Below are positions 34,779 through 43,307 of a stretch of 64,000 bases of DNA, piece by piece. Source of the stretch: Burkholderia dolosa (GTDB lineage: Bacteria > Pseudomonadota > Gammaproteobacteria > Burkholderiales > Burkholderiaceae); the NCBI RefSeq assembly GCF_902499135.1, contig NZ_CABVPR010000005.1:62001-126000 (forward strand), written 5' to 3'. Each line of letters opens with the position of its first letter. Position 1 is the first letter of the stretch. A program made the translations under genes and the position numbers. The notes under the pieces are model-generated. The model searched no databases. It had not been told where the DNA came from and worked only from the letters and a program-made list of their open reading frames with translations.

Positions 34779-36419
34779 ATGACTGGCTTCAACTGGCACA
34801 ACCCGTATCCGACGACGCGCATTCCGGTGTTCGCGCGCAACGTCGTGTCGACGTCGCACCCGCTCGCCGCGCAGGCCGGCTTGCGGATGCTGTGGAAGGG
34901 CGGCAACGCGGTCGACGCGGCGCTGGCCGCCGCGGTCGCGATCACGGTGGTCGAGCCGGTGTCGTGCGGGCTCGGCGGCGACGCGTTCGCGCTCGTGTGG
35001 GACGGCGAGCGGCTGTCCGGCCTGAACGCATCGGGCGTCGCGCCGGCCGCATGGAACGTCGACTATTTCCGCAAGCGCCACGGCGAGGATGCGCATGGGA
35101 TCGCGAACAAGCCGACCCGCGGCTGGGACACCGTGACCGTGCCGGGCGTGATCGCCGGCTGGGAGGCGCTGCACGCGAAGTTCGGCTCGCTGCCGTTCGC
35201 GGATCTGCTGGAGCCGGCGATCGAGATCGCCGAGCGCGGCTACTCGGTGCCGCCGATCGTCGCGCACAAATGGGCGGCGGCCGTGCCGGAGCTGCAAGGA
35301 CTGCCGGGCTTCGCGGACACCTTCATGCCGCGCGGCCGCGCGCCGCTGGTCGGCGAGCGCGTGTGCCTGCCCGGTCACGCGCAGACGTTGCGCACGCTCG
35401 CGGCGGAAGGCCCGCGCGCGTTCTACGAAGGCGCGCTCGCCGAGCGGCTCGCTGCGTTCGCGCGCGACGGCGGCGGCGCGTTGACCGAAGCCGACTTGCG
35501 CGCGTACCGGCCGGAATGGGTTGAGCCGATCGGCAAGCGCTTCGGCCGCCACACGATCCACGAGATTCCGCCGAACGGGCAGGGGATCGCCGCGCTGATC
35601 GCGCTCGGGGTCGCCGAGCACGCGGGCGTGACCGAGTGGCCCGTCGATTCGGTCGACTCGCAGCACCTGCAGATCGAGGCGATGAAGCTCGCGTTCGCGG
35701 ACGTCTATCGCTATGTCGCCGATCCGCGCGCGATGGACGTCACGCCCGAGCAGATGCTCGACGATACGTATCTCGCCGAACGCGCGAAGCTGATCGATCC
35801 TGCGCGCGCGACGCACTTCGCGGCGGGGCGGCCGCATTCGGGCGGCACGATCTACCTGGCGGCGGCGGACGAGCGCGGGATGATGGTCAGCTTTATCCAG
35901 TCGAACTACATGGGCTTCGGCTCGGGGCTCGTCGTGCCCGGCACCGGCATCGCGCTGCAGAACCGCGGGCACGGGTTCTCGATGGATCCGGCATCGCCGA
36001 ACGTGGTCGCGGGCGGCAAGCGGCCGTTCCACACGATCATCCCGGCGTTCGTCACCGAGGCGGTCGGCGGCCGCACCGAGGCCGTGATGAGCTTCGGCGT
36101 GATGGGCGGCGACATGCAGCCGCAGGGCCACCTGCAGACGGTGATCCGGATGCTCGGCTACGGTCAGCAGCCGCAGGCCGCGTGCTGCGCGCCGCGCTGG
36201 AAGGTCAATCGCGACTTCACGCTCGACGTCGAGGCGACGATGGACCGCGCGACGGTCGACGCGCTCGCCGCGCGCGGCCATACGATCCAGTCGATCGACG
36301 ATCCTTACATGGATTTCGGCTCGGGGCAGTTCGTGTGGCGGCTCGATCCCGACGATCCGGAGCGCGGCTACGTGGCCGCGAGCGACAGTCGCCGCGACGG
36401 GCTGGCGGCCGGATTCTGA
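34779..36419 (+). CDS. ggt: Gamma-glutamyltransferase family protein
   Basis: Ggt-family proteins are N-terminal nucleophile hydrolases that self-cleave before a Thr and then transfer or hydrolyse the gamma-glutamyl group of glutathione. The 546-residue protein contains SCGLGGDAFALVWDG near residue 70. The likely processing site is SGGTIYLAAADERG (about 360-373), where Thr would be the nucleophile. The usual TTH motif is not present, so this is a divergent, YwrD-like branch. No signal peptide is seen at ATG 34779, which suggests a cytoplasmic enzyme. A strong terminator follows. Confidence 0.87.
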   Translation: MTGFNWHNPYPTTRIPVFARNVVSTSHPLAAQAGLRMLWKGGNAVDAALAAAVAITVVEPVSCGLGGDAFALVWDGERLSGLNASGVAPAAWNVDYFRKRHGEDAHGIANKPTRGWDTVTVPGVIAGWEALHAKFGSLPFADLLEPAIEIAERGYSVPPIVAHKWAAAVPELQGLPGFADTFMPRGRAPLVGERVCLPGHAQTLRTLAAEGPRAFYEGALAERLAAFARDGGGALTEADLRAYRPEWVEPIGKRFGRHTIHEIPPNGQGIAALIALGVAEHAGVTEWPVDSVDSQHLQIEAMKLAFADVYRYVADPRAMDVTPEQMLDDTYLAERAKLIDPARATHFAAGRPHSGGTIYLAAADERGMMVSFIQSNYMGFGSGLVVPGTGIALQNRGHGFSMDPASPNVVAGGKRPFHTIIPAFVTEAVGGRTEAVMSFGVMGGDMQPQGHLQTVIRMLGYGQQPQAACCAPRWKVNRDFTLDVEATMDRATVDALAARGHTIQSIDDPYMDFGSGQFVWRLDPDDPERGYVAASDSRRDGLAAGF

Positions 36420-36446
36420 CGGAACGCTTTCCATTGAAGCGAGCAG

Positions 36447-36470
36447 CGGGCGGCCGAGCGGCCGCCCGTT
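36447..36470 (+). terminator. Terminator of ggt
   Basis: CGGGCGGCCG (36447-36456) pairs with CGGCCGCCCG (36459-36468) across a two-base AG, followed by TTTCGTTT. It lies 27 bases past the ggt stop. Confidence 0.7.
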
Positions 36471-36621
36471 TCGTTTGCGGACGCGATGCGCAGCGTGCGG
36501 CGTGCGGCGCGGCGGTTCGAAGGACCCGTCTAACGAACGGCAACGCGGGCGGCGGAACTGCGCGACACGCGGTTGGTCAGTGCTCTGAAGCACGAACTTC
36601 AAACTCGGGCTAAGATGCCTG

Positions 36622-36641
36622 AATGGTTCGGCCGGACCAAT
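36622..36641. promoter_or_regulatory. Palindromic operator-like site
   Basis: AATGGTTCGGCCGGACCAAT is palindromic at 16 of 20 positions with core TGGTTCGGCCGGACCA. It lies 98 bases before the ferritin-like gene. Symmetry of this size suits a dimeric GntR or TetR regulator. The identity of the regulator is not visible. Confidence 0.5.
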
Positions 36642-36739
36642 CCACTAAAAACGCAAGTAGAACGCCGCCAGCGGGACGGTACCGCCTGTGCCGGAGGCAT
36701 GGGTCGGCCCGCCGGCGCGACGACTGGGAGCGCACTACC

Positions 36740-37567
36740 ATGCACACCGAAACGACGCATGTCATGCCGTGGCGTATCGAAGATATCGACCTGAGCCGGA
36801 TCGATCGCCAGCGTGCCGCCGCAAACGAGGATCTGCTGCTGCTGCTGTGCGCGGCGTCGTTCATCGAAAGCGGCTCGGATCTCTACACGAGCAATCTGAG
36901 CGAGTTCTTCAACGACGATCCGGAAGTGTCCGAGTGGCTCAACAATGCATGGGAGCACGAAGAATTGCAGCACGGCCGCGCGCTGAAGGCCTACATCGCG
37001 CACGTGTGGCCGGAATTCGACTGGGATACCGCGTTCGCGAACTTCTTCGAAGAGTATTCGAAGACCTGCTCGGTCGAAGCGTTCGAGAAGACGCGCGCGC
37101 TCGAGATGGTCGCGCGCTGCGTCGTCGAGACGGGCACGGCCACGCTCTACCGCGCGATCAACGAGTGCTCGGACGAGCCGGTGCTGAAAGAAATCACCGA
37201 CAACATCCGCACGGACGAAGTGCGTCACTACAAGCACTTCTTCAAATACTTCAAGAAGTACAACCAGCTCGAAGGCAACGGCCGGCTCGCGGTGCTCGGC
37301 GCATTGATGCGCCGCGTGATGGAAATCAAGAACGAGGATTCGGAGATCGCGCTGCGGCACGTGTTCGCGGTCCGCTATCCGGAGCGCGTCGGCGACAGCG
37401 AATACAGCCGCGCACGTGTCGCGCGCATCAATTCGCTCGTGCGGCGCAACCTGTCGGCCGACATGTGCGTGAAGATGCTGCTCAAGCCGCTCGATCTGCC
37501 CGCGAAGATTCAGCCGGGCGTCCACTATCCGCTGACGAAGCTCACGCAGCACGTGTTCTTCCGTTGA
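36740..37567 (+). CDS. Ferritin-like diiron protein
   Basis: The 275-residue protein is mostly helical and has a full diiron carboxylate set in two matching halves: Glu43 plus Glu75-x2-His78 (EHEELQH), and Glu130 plus Glu160-x2-His163 (RTDEVRH). That E/ExxH/E/ExxH pattern is what ribonucleotide-reductase-like and ferritin-like oxidases use to bind two irons. No signal peptide. ATG 36740 follows GGGAG at a suitable distance. The substrate is unknown; oxygen-dependent oxidation or iron storage are both possible. The next gene lies 70 bases downstream on the same strand. Confidence 0.85.
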   Translation: MHTETTHVMPWRIEDIDLSRIDRQRAAANEDLLLLLCAASFIESGSDLYTSNLSEFFNDDPEVSEWLNNAWEHEELQHGRALKAYIAHVWPEFDWDTAFANFFEEYSKTCSVEAFEKTRALEMVARCVVETGTATLYRAINECSDEPVLKEITDNIRTDEVRHYKHFFKYFKKYNQLEGNGRLAVLGALMRRVMEIKNEDSEIALRHVFAVRYPERVGDSEYSRARVARINSLVRRNLSADMCVKMLLKPLDLPAKIQPGVHYPLTKLTQHVFFR

Positions 37568-37637
37568 TCGCCGCTGCGCCCGCCGCCGCGTGCGCGCTGG
37601 CGCAGCGGCGTCGGCCCGGCATCGAGGCCACGCCATC

Positions 37638-38144
37638 ATGACCGATTCTGATCGCCACGCGCTCGAACAATGGACGTTCGACGCGTGGCCGCCCGCCGTC
37701 GTATCGCTGTTCGACGGCACCGCGCTCGAACGCCACGCGGATCTCGCCGCATCGCTGATCGTCGCGACCGACGAAGGCCAGTTGCGCACGACGCTGCTGA
37801 GCGTCGGCGAAATCTATGCGCGCGACGCGCGCACATTGCTGTTCGCGCTGTGGCCGCAGTCGCGTGCGGCGCGCGCGATCCGGCAGCGGCGCGCGGCCGC
37901 GCTGACGCTCGTCGCGGACGGTGCATTCTTCCAGGCGCAATTGAAGATCGAGCCGCTCGAAGGCGACTTCGGCGGGCTGGCCGGATTCGCTGCGACGATC
38001 GTGCGTGGCGATGCGCAGCGGGTCGGCTATGCGCGTGTCGTGACGGGCGTCACGTTCGCGCTGGAAGGCGAGCGCGCCGCAGTGCTCGCACGCTGGCAGC
38101 GTCAGATCGAGCACTTGCGGCGCGCAGCCGCGCAGCTTCAGTGA
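37638..38144 (+). CDS. Hypothetical protein, possibly PNPOx-like split barrel
   Basis: The 168-residue protein shows alternating hydrophobic strands ([24 protein letters not shown], then [22 protein letters not shown]) that resemble the FMN-binding split barrel of pyridoxamine-oxidase-like proteins, but no decisive motif is present. ATG 37638 is the natural start. The gene follows the ferritin-like gene by 70 bases and may be cotranscribed. Its last 7 bases overlap the end of the convergent helicase gene. Confidence 0.6.
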   Translation: MTDSDRHALEQWTFDAWPPAVVSLFDGTALERHADLAASLIVATDEGQLRTTLLSVGEIYARDARTLLFALWPQSRAARAIRQRRAAALTLVADGAFFQAQLKIEPLEGDFGGLAGFAATIVRGDAQRVGYARVVTGVTFALEGERAAVLARWQRQIEHLRRAAAQLQ

Positions 38145-39568
38145 CCGCGCTGGCCGCTGCGCGACGAACGGTTGCGGTTCGCGTGCGCGGACGTGCCGCC
38201 CGACGGCCGCGCGCCGTTGCCGGCCGAGCCGCCGCCTGACGTGCGGGGCTTCGCGGCCTTCGGTTGCGCGTTGCCGTCGCGCTTCGCGGCCTTCGGCTGC
38301 GCGTTGCCATCGCGCTTCGCGGCCGGCTGACCGGCGCCGCCCGCACGCGGCTGACGATTGCCGCCGGCCGCGCCGCCGCGCGGCTGCTGCCCGCGGCGCT
38401 GCTGAATCGGCTCCGGCTTCGCGTTCGGATCGGGCTCGAAGCCCGCGATCACTTCCTGCGGAATCTCGCGCTTGATCAGCCGCTCGATGTCGCGCAGCAG
38501 CTGCTTCTCGTCGACGCACACGAGCGACACCGCCTCGCCGGTCGCGCCTGCGCGCCCCGTGCGGCCGATCCGGTGCACGTAGTCTTCGGGCACGTTCGGC
38601 AGATCGAAGTTGACGACGTGCGGCAACTGGTCGATGTCGATTCCGCGTGCGGCGATATCGGTCGCGACGAGCACCTGCAGCGTGCTGTTCTTGAACTCCG
38701 TCAGCGCGCGCGTGCGCGCCGACTGGCTCTTGTTGCCGTGGATCGCCATCGCGCTGATGCCGTCCTTCGTCAACTGCTCGGCCAGACGGTTCGCGCCATG
38801 CTTCGTGCGCGTGAACACGAGCACCTGGAACCAGTTGTGTTCGCGGATCAGATGCGTGAGCAGTTCGCGCTTGCGATCGCGGTCGACCGGGTGAATCTTC
38901 TGCGCGACGGTCTCGGCCGTCGTATTGCGGCGCGCGACCTCGATCAGTGCCGGCGAGTCGAGCAGGCTGTCGGCGAGCGCCTTGATCTCGTCGGAGAAGG
39001 TCGCGGAGAACAGCAGGTTCTGGCGGCGCGGCGGCAGCTTCGCGAGCACGCGCTTGATGTCGTGGATGAAGCCCATGTCGAGCATCCGATCCGCTTCGTC
39101 GAGCACGAGGATGTCGAGGCTCGACAGGTCGATCGTCTTCTGCTGCATGTGATCGAGCAGGCGACCCGGCGTCGCGACGACGATGTCGACGCCGCGCTTG
39201 AGCGCATCGATCTGCGGATTGATGCTGACGCCGCCGAACATCACGGTCGAGCGCAGCTTCAGATACTTGCTGTACGCGCGCACGCTTTCCTCGACCTGCG
39301 CGGCGAGCTCGCGCGTCGGTGTGAGAATCAGCGCGCGCACCGCGCGCTTCGCGTTGCGGTGCTCGGCGTAGAACGTGTGCAGGCGCTGCAGGATCGGCAG
39401 CGTGAAGCCTGCGGTCTTGCCGGTGCCGGTTTGGGCGCCGGCGAGCAGATCGCCGCCGCCGAGGACGGCCGGGATCGCCTGCTGCTGGATCGGGGTCGGC
39501 GACGTGTAGCCGAGTTCGTTGACCGCCTTGACCAGCGGTTCGGCCAGGCCGAGAGATTCGAAAGACAT
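38138..39568 (-). CDS. rhlE: DEAD-box RNA helicase, RhlE type
   Basis: The 476-residue protein has the full motif set: Q-motif region [48 protein letters not shown], then [11 protein letters not shown] and [10 protein letters not shown]. These mark an RNA-dependent ATPase of RhlE type, used in ribosome assembly and RNA decay. After residue 375 the tail is disordered, rich in Gly, Arg, Gln and Lys, and holds a tandem 11-residue repeat ([11 protein letters not shown]). ATG 39568 ([10 protein letters not shown]) is used. A GTG three codons upstream is in frame. The 3' end overlaps the convergent gene by 7 bases. Confidence 0.94.
   Translation of the reverse strand: MSFESLGLAEPLVKAVNELGYTSPTPIQQQAIPAVLGGGDLLAGAQTGTGKTAGFTLPILQRLHTFYAEHRNAKRAVRALILTPTRELAAQVEESVRAYSKYLKLRSTVMFGGVSINPQIDALKRGVDIVVATPGRLLDHMQQKTIDLSSLDILVLDEADRMLDMGFIHDIKRVLAKLPPRRQNLLFSATFSDEIKALADSLLDSPALIEVARRNTTAETVAQKIHPVDRDRKRELLTHLIREHNWFQVLVFTRTKHGANRLAEQLTKDGISAMAIHGNKSQSARTRALTEFKNSTLQVLVATDIAARGIDIDQLPHVVNFDLPNVPEDYVHRIGRTGRAGATGEAVSLVCVDEKQLLRDIERLIKREIPQEVIAGFEPDPNAKPEPIQQRRGQQPRGGAAGGNRQPRAGGAGQPAAKRDGNAQPKAAKRDGNAQPKAAKPRTSGGGSAGNGARPSGGTSAHANRNRSSRSGQRGH
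38249..38324 (-). repeat. 33-base tandem repeat inside the helicase tail
   Basis: Two 33-base units (38249-38281 and 38282-38314) differ at only two bases, and ten bases of a third follow to 38324. They encode the repeated [11 protein letters not shown] in the C-terminal tail. In-frame 33-base units could expand or contract by slippage. Confidence 0.9.
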
Positions 39569-39634
39569 AGATACCACTCTTGAGTTTTATGATCGGCGAC
39601 GCCTCGCGCGGCCCGCGCGGGAGACTGGCGTCGC

Positions 39635-39679
39635 AAAAAGCAAAGGGGCGCGGCTGCGGGTGATCCGCAGCCGCGCCCC
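39635..39679 (-). terminator. Strong terminator after the triheme cytochrome gene
   Basis: GGGGCGCGGCTGCGG (39645-39659) pairs perfectly with CCGCAGCCGCGCCCC (39665-39679), a 15-bp stem with a 5-base loop. On the minus strand it is followed by TTTGCTTTTT. It lies 17 bases past the stop at 39697 and insulates rhlE. Confidence 0.85.
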
Positions 39680-39696
39680 GTTTGCGTCAGCGTTAT

Positions 39697-40995
39697 TTAG
39701 TCAAGCGGCGCGGAACGCAGGTCGCTCACCTGTTGCGGCGAGATCGGCGTACCGTTGTTGCCCCACGACATGCGGATATACGTGACGACCGCCGCAACCT
39801 CCTGGTTCGACAGCGATTGTGCGAACGGCGGCATCCCGTACGGACGCGGATTCTTGAACGTGCTCGGCGGATAGCCGCCGTTCAGCACCATGCGGATCGG
39901 GTTGACGGCCGATTCCATCATGATCGAACGGTTGCCCGCGAGCGGCGGATACGCAGGCGGCTTGCCCGCGCCGTTGTCGGCGTGGCAGGTCGCGCAGTTG
40001 TCTGCGTAGATCTTCTTGCCCTGCTCGAACAGCGCGTTGCCGAACTGCTTCGACGTCTCGTACTGCATGTTCTTCGGCGCGTCGGCCTTCTGCGGGATCG
40101 ACTTCAGGTACGTCGACATCGCGCGCGTATCTTCGTCGGTCATGTATTGCAGGCTGTTGTGCACGACGTCCGCCATCGGGCCGAACACCGCGCCCTTGTT
40201 CGACACGCCGGCCTGCAGCAGGTCGGACAGCTCCTGCACGTGCCAGTCGCCGAGGCCGAGTTCCTTGTCGTTGGTCAGCGACGGCGCATACCAGTTCTGC
40301 AGCGGGATCAGGCCGCCCGCGAAGGCTGCCGAATTCACCGGACCGCCCATCATGTTGATCGACGTGTGGCACATCGAGCAGTGGCCGAGGCCTTCGACGA
40401 GGTACGCACCGCGGTTCCATTCGACCGACTTGGTCGGATCCGGCTTGTACTCGCCTTCCTTGAAGAACAGCGTGCGCCAGCCGATCAGCAGGTTGCGGTT
40501 GTTGAACGGGAATTTCAGTTCATGCGGACGGCTCGGCACCGACACCGGCGCGACCGAGCGCAGGTACGCGTAGATCGCGTCCGAATCGGCGCGCGTGACC
40601 TTCGTGTAGCTCGCGAACGGGAAGCCCGGATAGAGCAGGCTGCCGTCCTTCGAGCGGCCCGTGTGCATCGCGCGATAGAAATCGTCCGACGTCCACTTGC
40701 CGATGCCGTTCTGGTCGTCCGGCGTGATGTTCGGCGTGTACATCGTGCCGAACGGCGTCGCCATCGGCAGGCCGCCCGCGAACGGCTTGCCGCCGCGCAC
40801 CGTGTGGCACGCGATACAGTCGCCGACGCGTGCGAGATATTCGCCTTTCTTGATCAGCGCGGCCTGGTCGGCCGGCGTGGCCGCGACGGCCGAAGCGCCG
40901 TGCAGCGTGTCGCTGGCCGGCCACAGGACCGGCACGAGAGCCGCTGCCGCGACGATCGCGACAGCCGAGAGTGCAAACAGGGACTTGCGTTTCAT
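39697..40995 (-). CDS. Triheme cytochrome c, membrane dehydrogenase subunit type
   Basis: The 432-residue protein begins with a hydrophobic segment (MKRKSLFALSAVAIVAAAALV) for export. It has three CxxCH haem sites: Cys60-His64 (CIACH), Cys206-His210 (CSMCH) and Cys334-His338 (CATCH). That is the architecture of the cytochrome c subunit of membrane alcohol, gluconate and sorbitol dehydrogenases, which hand electrons to quinone or oxidase. No catalytic flavin or PQQ subunit is adjacent. It follows a diheme cytochrome gene by 19 bases, so the two are one transcript ending at the strong terminator 39635-39679. Confidence 0.92.
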   Translation of the reverse strand: MKRKSLFALSAVAIVAAAALVPVLWPASDTLHGASAVAATPADQAALIKKGEYLARVGDCIACHTVRGGKPFAGGLPMATPFGTMYTPNITPDDQNGIGKWTSDDFYRAMHTGRSKDGSLLYPGFPFASYTKVTRADSDAIYAYLRSVAPVSVPSRPHELKFPFNNRNLLIGWRTLFFKEGEYKPDPTKSVEWNRGAYLVEGLGHCSMCHTSINMMGGPVNSAAFAGGLIPLQNWYAPSLTNDKELGLGDWHVQELSDLLQAGVSNKGAVFGPMADVVHNSLQYMTDEDTRAMSTYLKSIPQKADAPKNMQYETSKQFGNALFEQGKKIYADNCATCHADNGAGKPPAYPPLAGNRSIMMESAVNPIRMVLNGGYPPSTFKNPRPYGMPPFAQSLSNQEVAAVVTYIRMSWGNNGTPISPQQVSDLRSAPLD

Positions 40996-41014
40996 TGTGT
41001 CTGTCTCCCTTGCC

Positions 41015-41779
41015 TTATTGCGGTTCGCTGCCGCAGGCGAGCGGAGTCTTCATCGAACGCGCCGGGGCCGGCACGGGGTTGGCGGGCGCCGGCTGCGCGG
41101 CGAGCCATGCCGTCACGGCCGTCACGTCTTCGTCGGAAAGCTTGGCTGCGATGTCGTGCATGCAGTCGGGTGCCTTCGCGCGGCGGTTGCCCGAGCGCCA
41201 TGCGCCGAGCTGCGCGCTCAGGTAATCGGCGTGCAGGCCGACGAGGCCCGGAATCGCCGGCTGCATGCCGGTCAGCCCTGCGCCGTGGCAGGCCACGCAG
41301 GCCGGCAGCTTGCGCGCCGGATCGCCTTGCGTGACGAGCTGCTTGCCGCGTGCGAGCGTCGCGGCCGGCAGCGTCGGCTTCGCGGGCGTCGGATACGGCG
41401 GGCGTTCGGCGGAGAAGTGCTCGGCCATTTCGCGCAGGTAGTCGTCGCTCAGGTACGTCAGCAGGTAGTTCATCGGCGGGTACTTGCGCCGACCGTCGCG
41501 GAAGTTGACGAGCTGGTTGTACAGGTACTCGGCCGGCTTGCCGGCAAGACGCGGGAAGTAGTCGTTGTCCGTGCCCTGGCCATGCACGCCGTGGCACGCC
41601 GTACAGCCGCGCACGCGCTCGGCCATGGTATCGGGTGCCTTGAGCGGTGCCTGCTGCGCGTGGGCTTGCTCCGTGGGCTTGGTCTGCGCTTGGGCAGCGC
41701 TCATGAGGCCCGCGCCGCCGATCATCAGAACGGCGAGCAGCGGACGGAAGAGGCGTCTTGAAGACACACGAGACTCCAT
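41015..41779 (-). CDS. Diheme cytochrome c (c4-like)
   Basis: The 254-residue protein has an N-terminal signal (RRLFRPLLAVLMIGGAGLMSAAQAQ, cleavage after about residue 31) and two haem sites, Cys59-His63 (CTACH) and Cys161-His165 (CVACH), in two similar halves, as in cytochrome c4 and related periplasmic carriers. ATG 41779 is chosen to start directly at the signal peptide; the frame extends upstream without sense. It is the first gene of the two-cytochrome operon and could pass electrons to or from the triheme protein. Confidence 0.9.
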   Translation of the reverse strand: MESRVSSRRLFRPLLAVLMIGGAGLMSAAQAQTKPTEQAHAQQAPLKAPDTMAERVRGCTACHGVHGQGTDNDYFPRLAGKPAEYLYNQLVNFRDGRRKYPPMNYLLTYLSDDYLREMAEHFSAERPPYPTPAKPTLPAATLARGKQLVTQGDPARKLPACVACHGAGLTGMQPAIPGLVGLHADYLSAQLGAWRSGNRRAKAPDCMHDIAAKLSDEDVTAVTAWLAAQPAPANPVPAPARSMKTPLACGSEPQ

Positions 41780-42164
41780 GTTTATTCGACGGGGACCTGT
41801 CCGGGCTACGATCGGCTCGGCATGACGGCAGGACAGCCGGGCTGCTGCGACGCGGCATTCTATCATCGATGGGTAATGACGGCTATTTGGCAAAAGAGCA
41901 GGGGTTCCTGCCTGTTTGCGACTTGCGACAATTTGACGCGCAGCGTGCAGCGCACACGTGAACCGGCGTGCGCTTTGCCCATCGAAGACCGTACACTCGC
42001 GGGTCGCGCGGCGATGTCTGCGCCGCGGACCCAGTCATTTCTCCCGTTTTTCCGGATGTCTCGATGACGTTTCTTACCGTGCCGTTGCCCGTTTTCCGCA
42101 TTCCCGTCCACCAGCCGAGTTCGTGCTGCGTCGCCGCGCCGTCGTTTCAAGCGGGGCGCGTGCG
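41780..42164. other. Divergent intergenic region between cytochrome and copD-like genes
   Basis: These 385 bases are less GC-rich than average and should contain both promoters. On the minus strand TAGAAT (41862-41857) is a candidate -10 for the cytochromes. On the plus strand TTGACG (41933-41938) is a candidate -35. A small stem GCAGG/CCTGC is at 41898-41911. A 34-codon frame, ATG 42064 to TGA 42168, overlaps the copD start by ATGA; whether it is translated is open. Confidence 0.5.
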
Positions 42165-43097
42165 ATGAGGATCGACAGTTTGTGGATCGGGCAGGTCGCG
42201 CTTGCCGCGTTGATGGACGCGACGTTCGCGATGGCGGTGGGCTCCGCGCTGCTCAAGGCGTGGCTCGGCAAGGACGGCGCGCGGCCGGCCGTCGCGCCGT
42301 CGCATTCCGCATGGCTGCGCGCGCAACATTCGCTCGTCGCGGCCGCGCTTGCGCTCGTGCTTGCCGACGTCGGCTGGCTCGTATACGAGGCGGCGACGAT
42401 GAGCGGCGCCGGCCTCGGCGGCGCGTTCGCCGCGATTCCGACCGTGCTCGCTCAGACGCATGCGGGCTTTGCGTGGAGCGTCGCGTTCGCCGGCGCCGTC
42501 GTGCTTGCGATCGTCGCGCTGCTGAAGCCGGACGGTCCGCTCGCGCACGCGGTGCTGTGGCTGGCGGTGATCGTGGCGGCGGCCGGCAAGGCGTCGCTCG
42601 GCCATGCGGCCGACACGGGCGGGTTGTCCGCTGCGGTCGGCGTGCAGACGCTGCATCTGCTCGCGACCGCGGTGTGGGGCGGCCTCGTGCTGGCGGGCGG
42701 ACTCGCCGTGCTGCCGGCGCTCGGCGCGTCGGTCGCGCGCGGGTCGCTGATCCGCATCGCTCAGCAACTGTCGCGTACGTCGGCGATTGCCGTCGTGTTC
42801 GTGCTCGCGACGGGTGTGCTCAACGCGGTGCGCGGGCTCGGCGGCTCGCTCGCGCCGCTCGACGGCAGCACGTGGGGGCGCGTGTTGCTGCTGAAGCTGC
42901 TGCTCGTCGCGCTCGCGCTCGTGCTCGGCGCGCTGAACCGCTTCTCCGCGCTGCCGCGCCTGCGTCGCACTGCATCGACCGAGGACGCGTACACGTTCCG
43001 CAACATCCTGCATCTCGAGGCGCTGACGATGATCGGCGTGTTCGTCGCGGCGGCTGTGCTGTCGTTCAGCGTGCCGGGATTCGCGGCGCTCGGCTGA
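42165..43097 (+). CDS. CopD-domain membrane protein
   Basis: The 310-residue protein is an eight-helix inner-membrane protein of the CopD/YcnJ type, with the family segments LLATAVWGGLVLAGGLAVLP (near residue 165) and WGRVLLLKLLLVALALVLGALNRF (near 245). CopD is thought to move copper inward from the periplasm together with CopC. A copC gene is not visible next to it. ATG 42165 is the start; a possible 34-residue upstream frame ends across it. No terminator of its own is seen, while the hairpin 43225-43247 serves the convergent gene. Confidence 0.82.
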   Translation: MRIDSLWIGQVALAALMDATFAMAVGSALLKAWLGKDGARPAVAPSHSAWLRAQHSLVAAALALVLADVGWLVYEAATMSGAGLGGAFAAIPTVLAQTHAGFAWSVAFAGAVVLAIVALLKPDGPLAHAVLWLAVIVAAAGKASLGHAADTGGLSAAVGVQTLHLLATAVWGGLVLAGGLAVLPALGASVARGSLIRIAQQLSRTSAIAVVFVLATGVLNAVRGLGGSLAPLDGSTWGRVLLLKLLLVALALVLGALNRFSALPRLRRTASTEDAYTFRNILHLEALTMIGVFVAAAVLSFSVPGFAALG

Positions 43098-43224
43098 CGG
43101 CCGCGCGTATACAGACAGCGAGACGGCGGACAGCGCGGCGCAACCGACGGCTCGCGCGTTCCGCGCGATCGATTCACGCCGCTCGCGCCATTCGCACGAT
43201 GCGCACCGTTCGGGCCGCGGATGC

Positions 43225-43247
43225 AAAAAGGCCGCCTGCCGGCGGCC
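43225..43247 (-). terminator. Terminator of dgoD
   Basis: On the minus strand GGCCGCC and GGCGGCC form a 7-bp stem (plus 43230-43236 with 43241-43247) followed by five T residues (plus A-run 43225-43229). It lies 60 bases past the dgoD stop. Confidence 0.75.
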
Positions 43248-43307
43248 GTATCGGAACCCGTCGCGCAACGCAGCCGGATGCACCGTGCCCCCGTTGCGCG
43301 TCGTCCG

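Larger units (their letters stand above)
36420..36739. other. Intergenic region between ggt and the ferritin-like gene
   Basis: The 320 bases hold the ggt terminator (36447-36470), no supported gene, and a 20-base palindrome-like site (36622-36641) ahead of the ferritin-like gene. The middle is plain GC-rich sequence. Confidence 0.6.
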
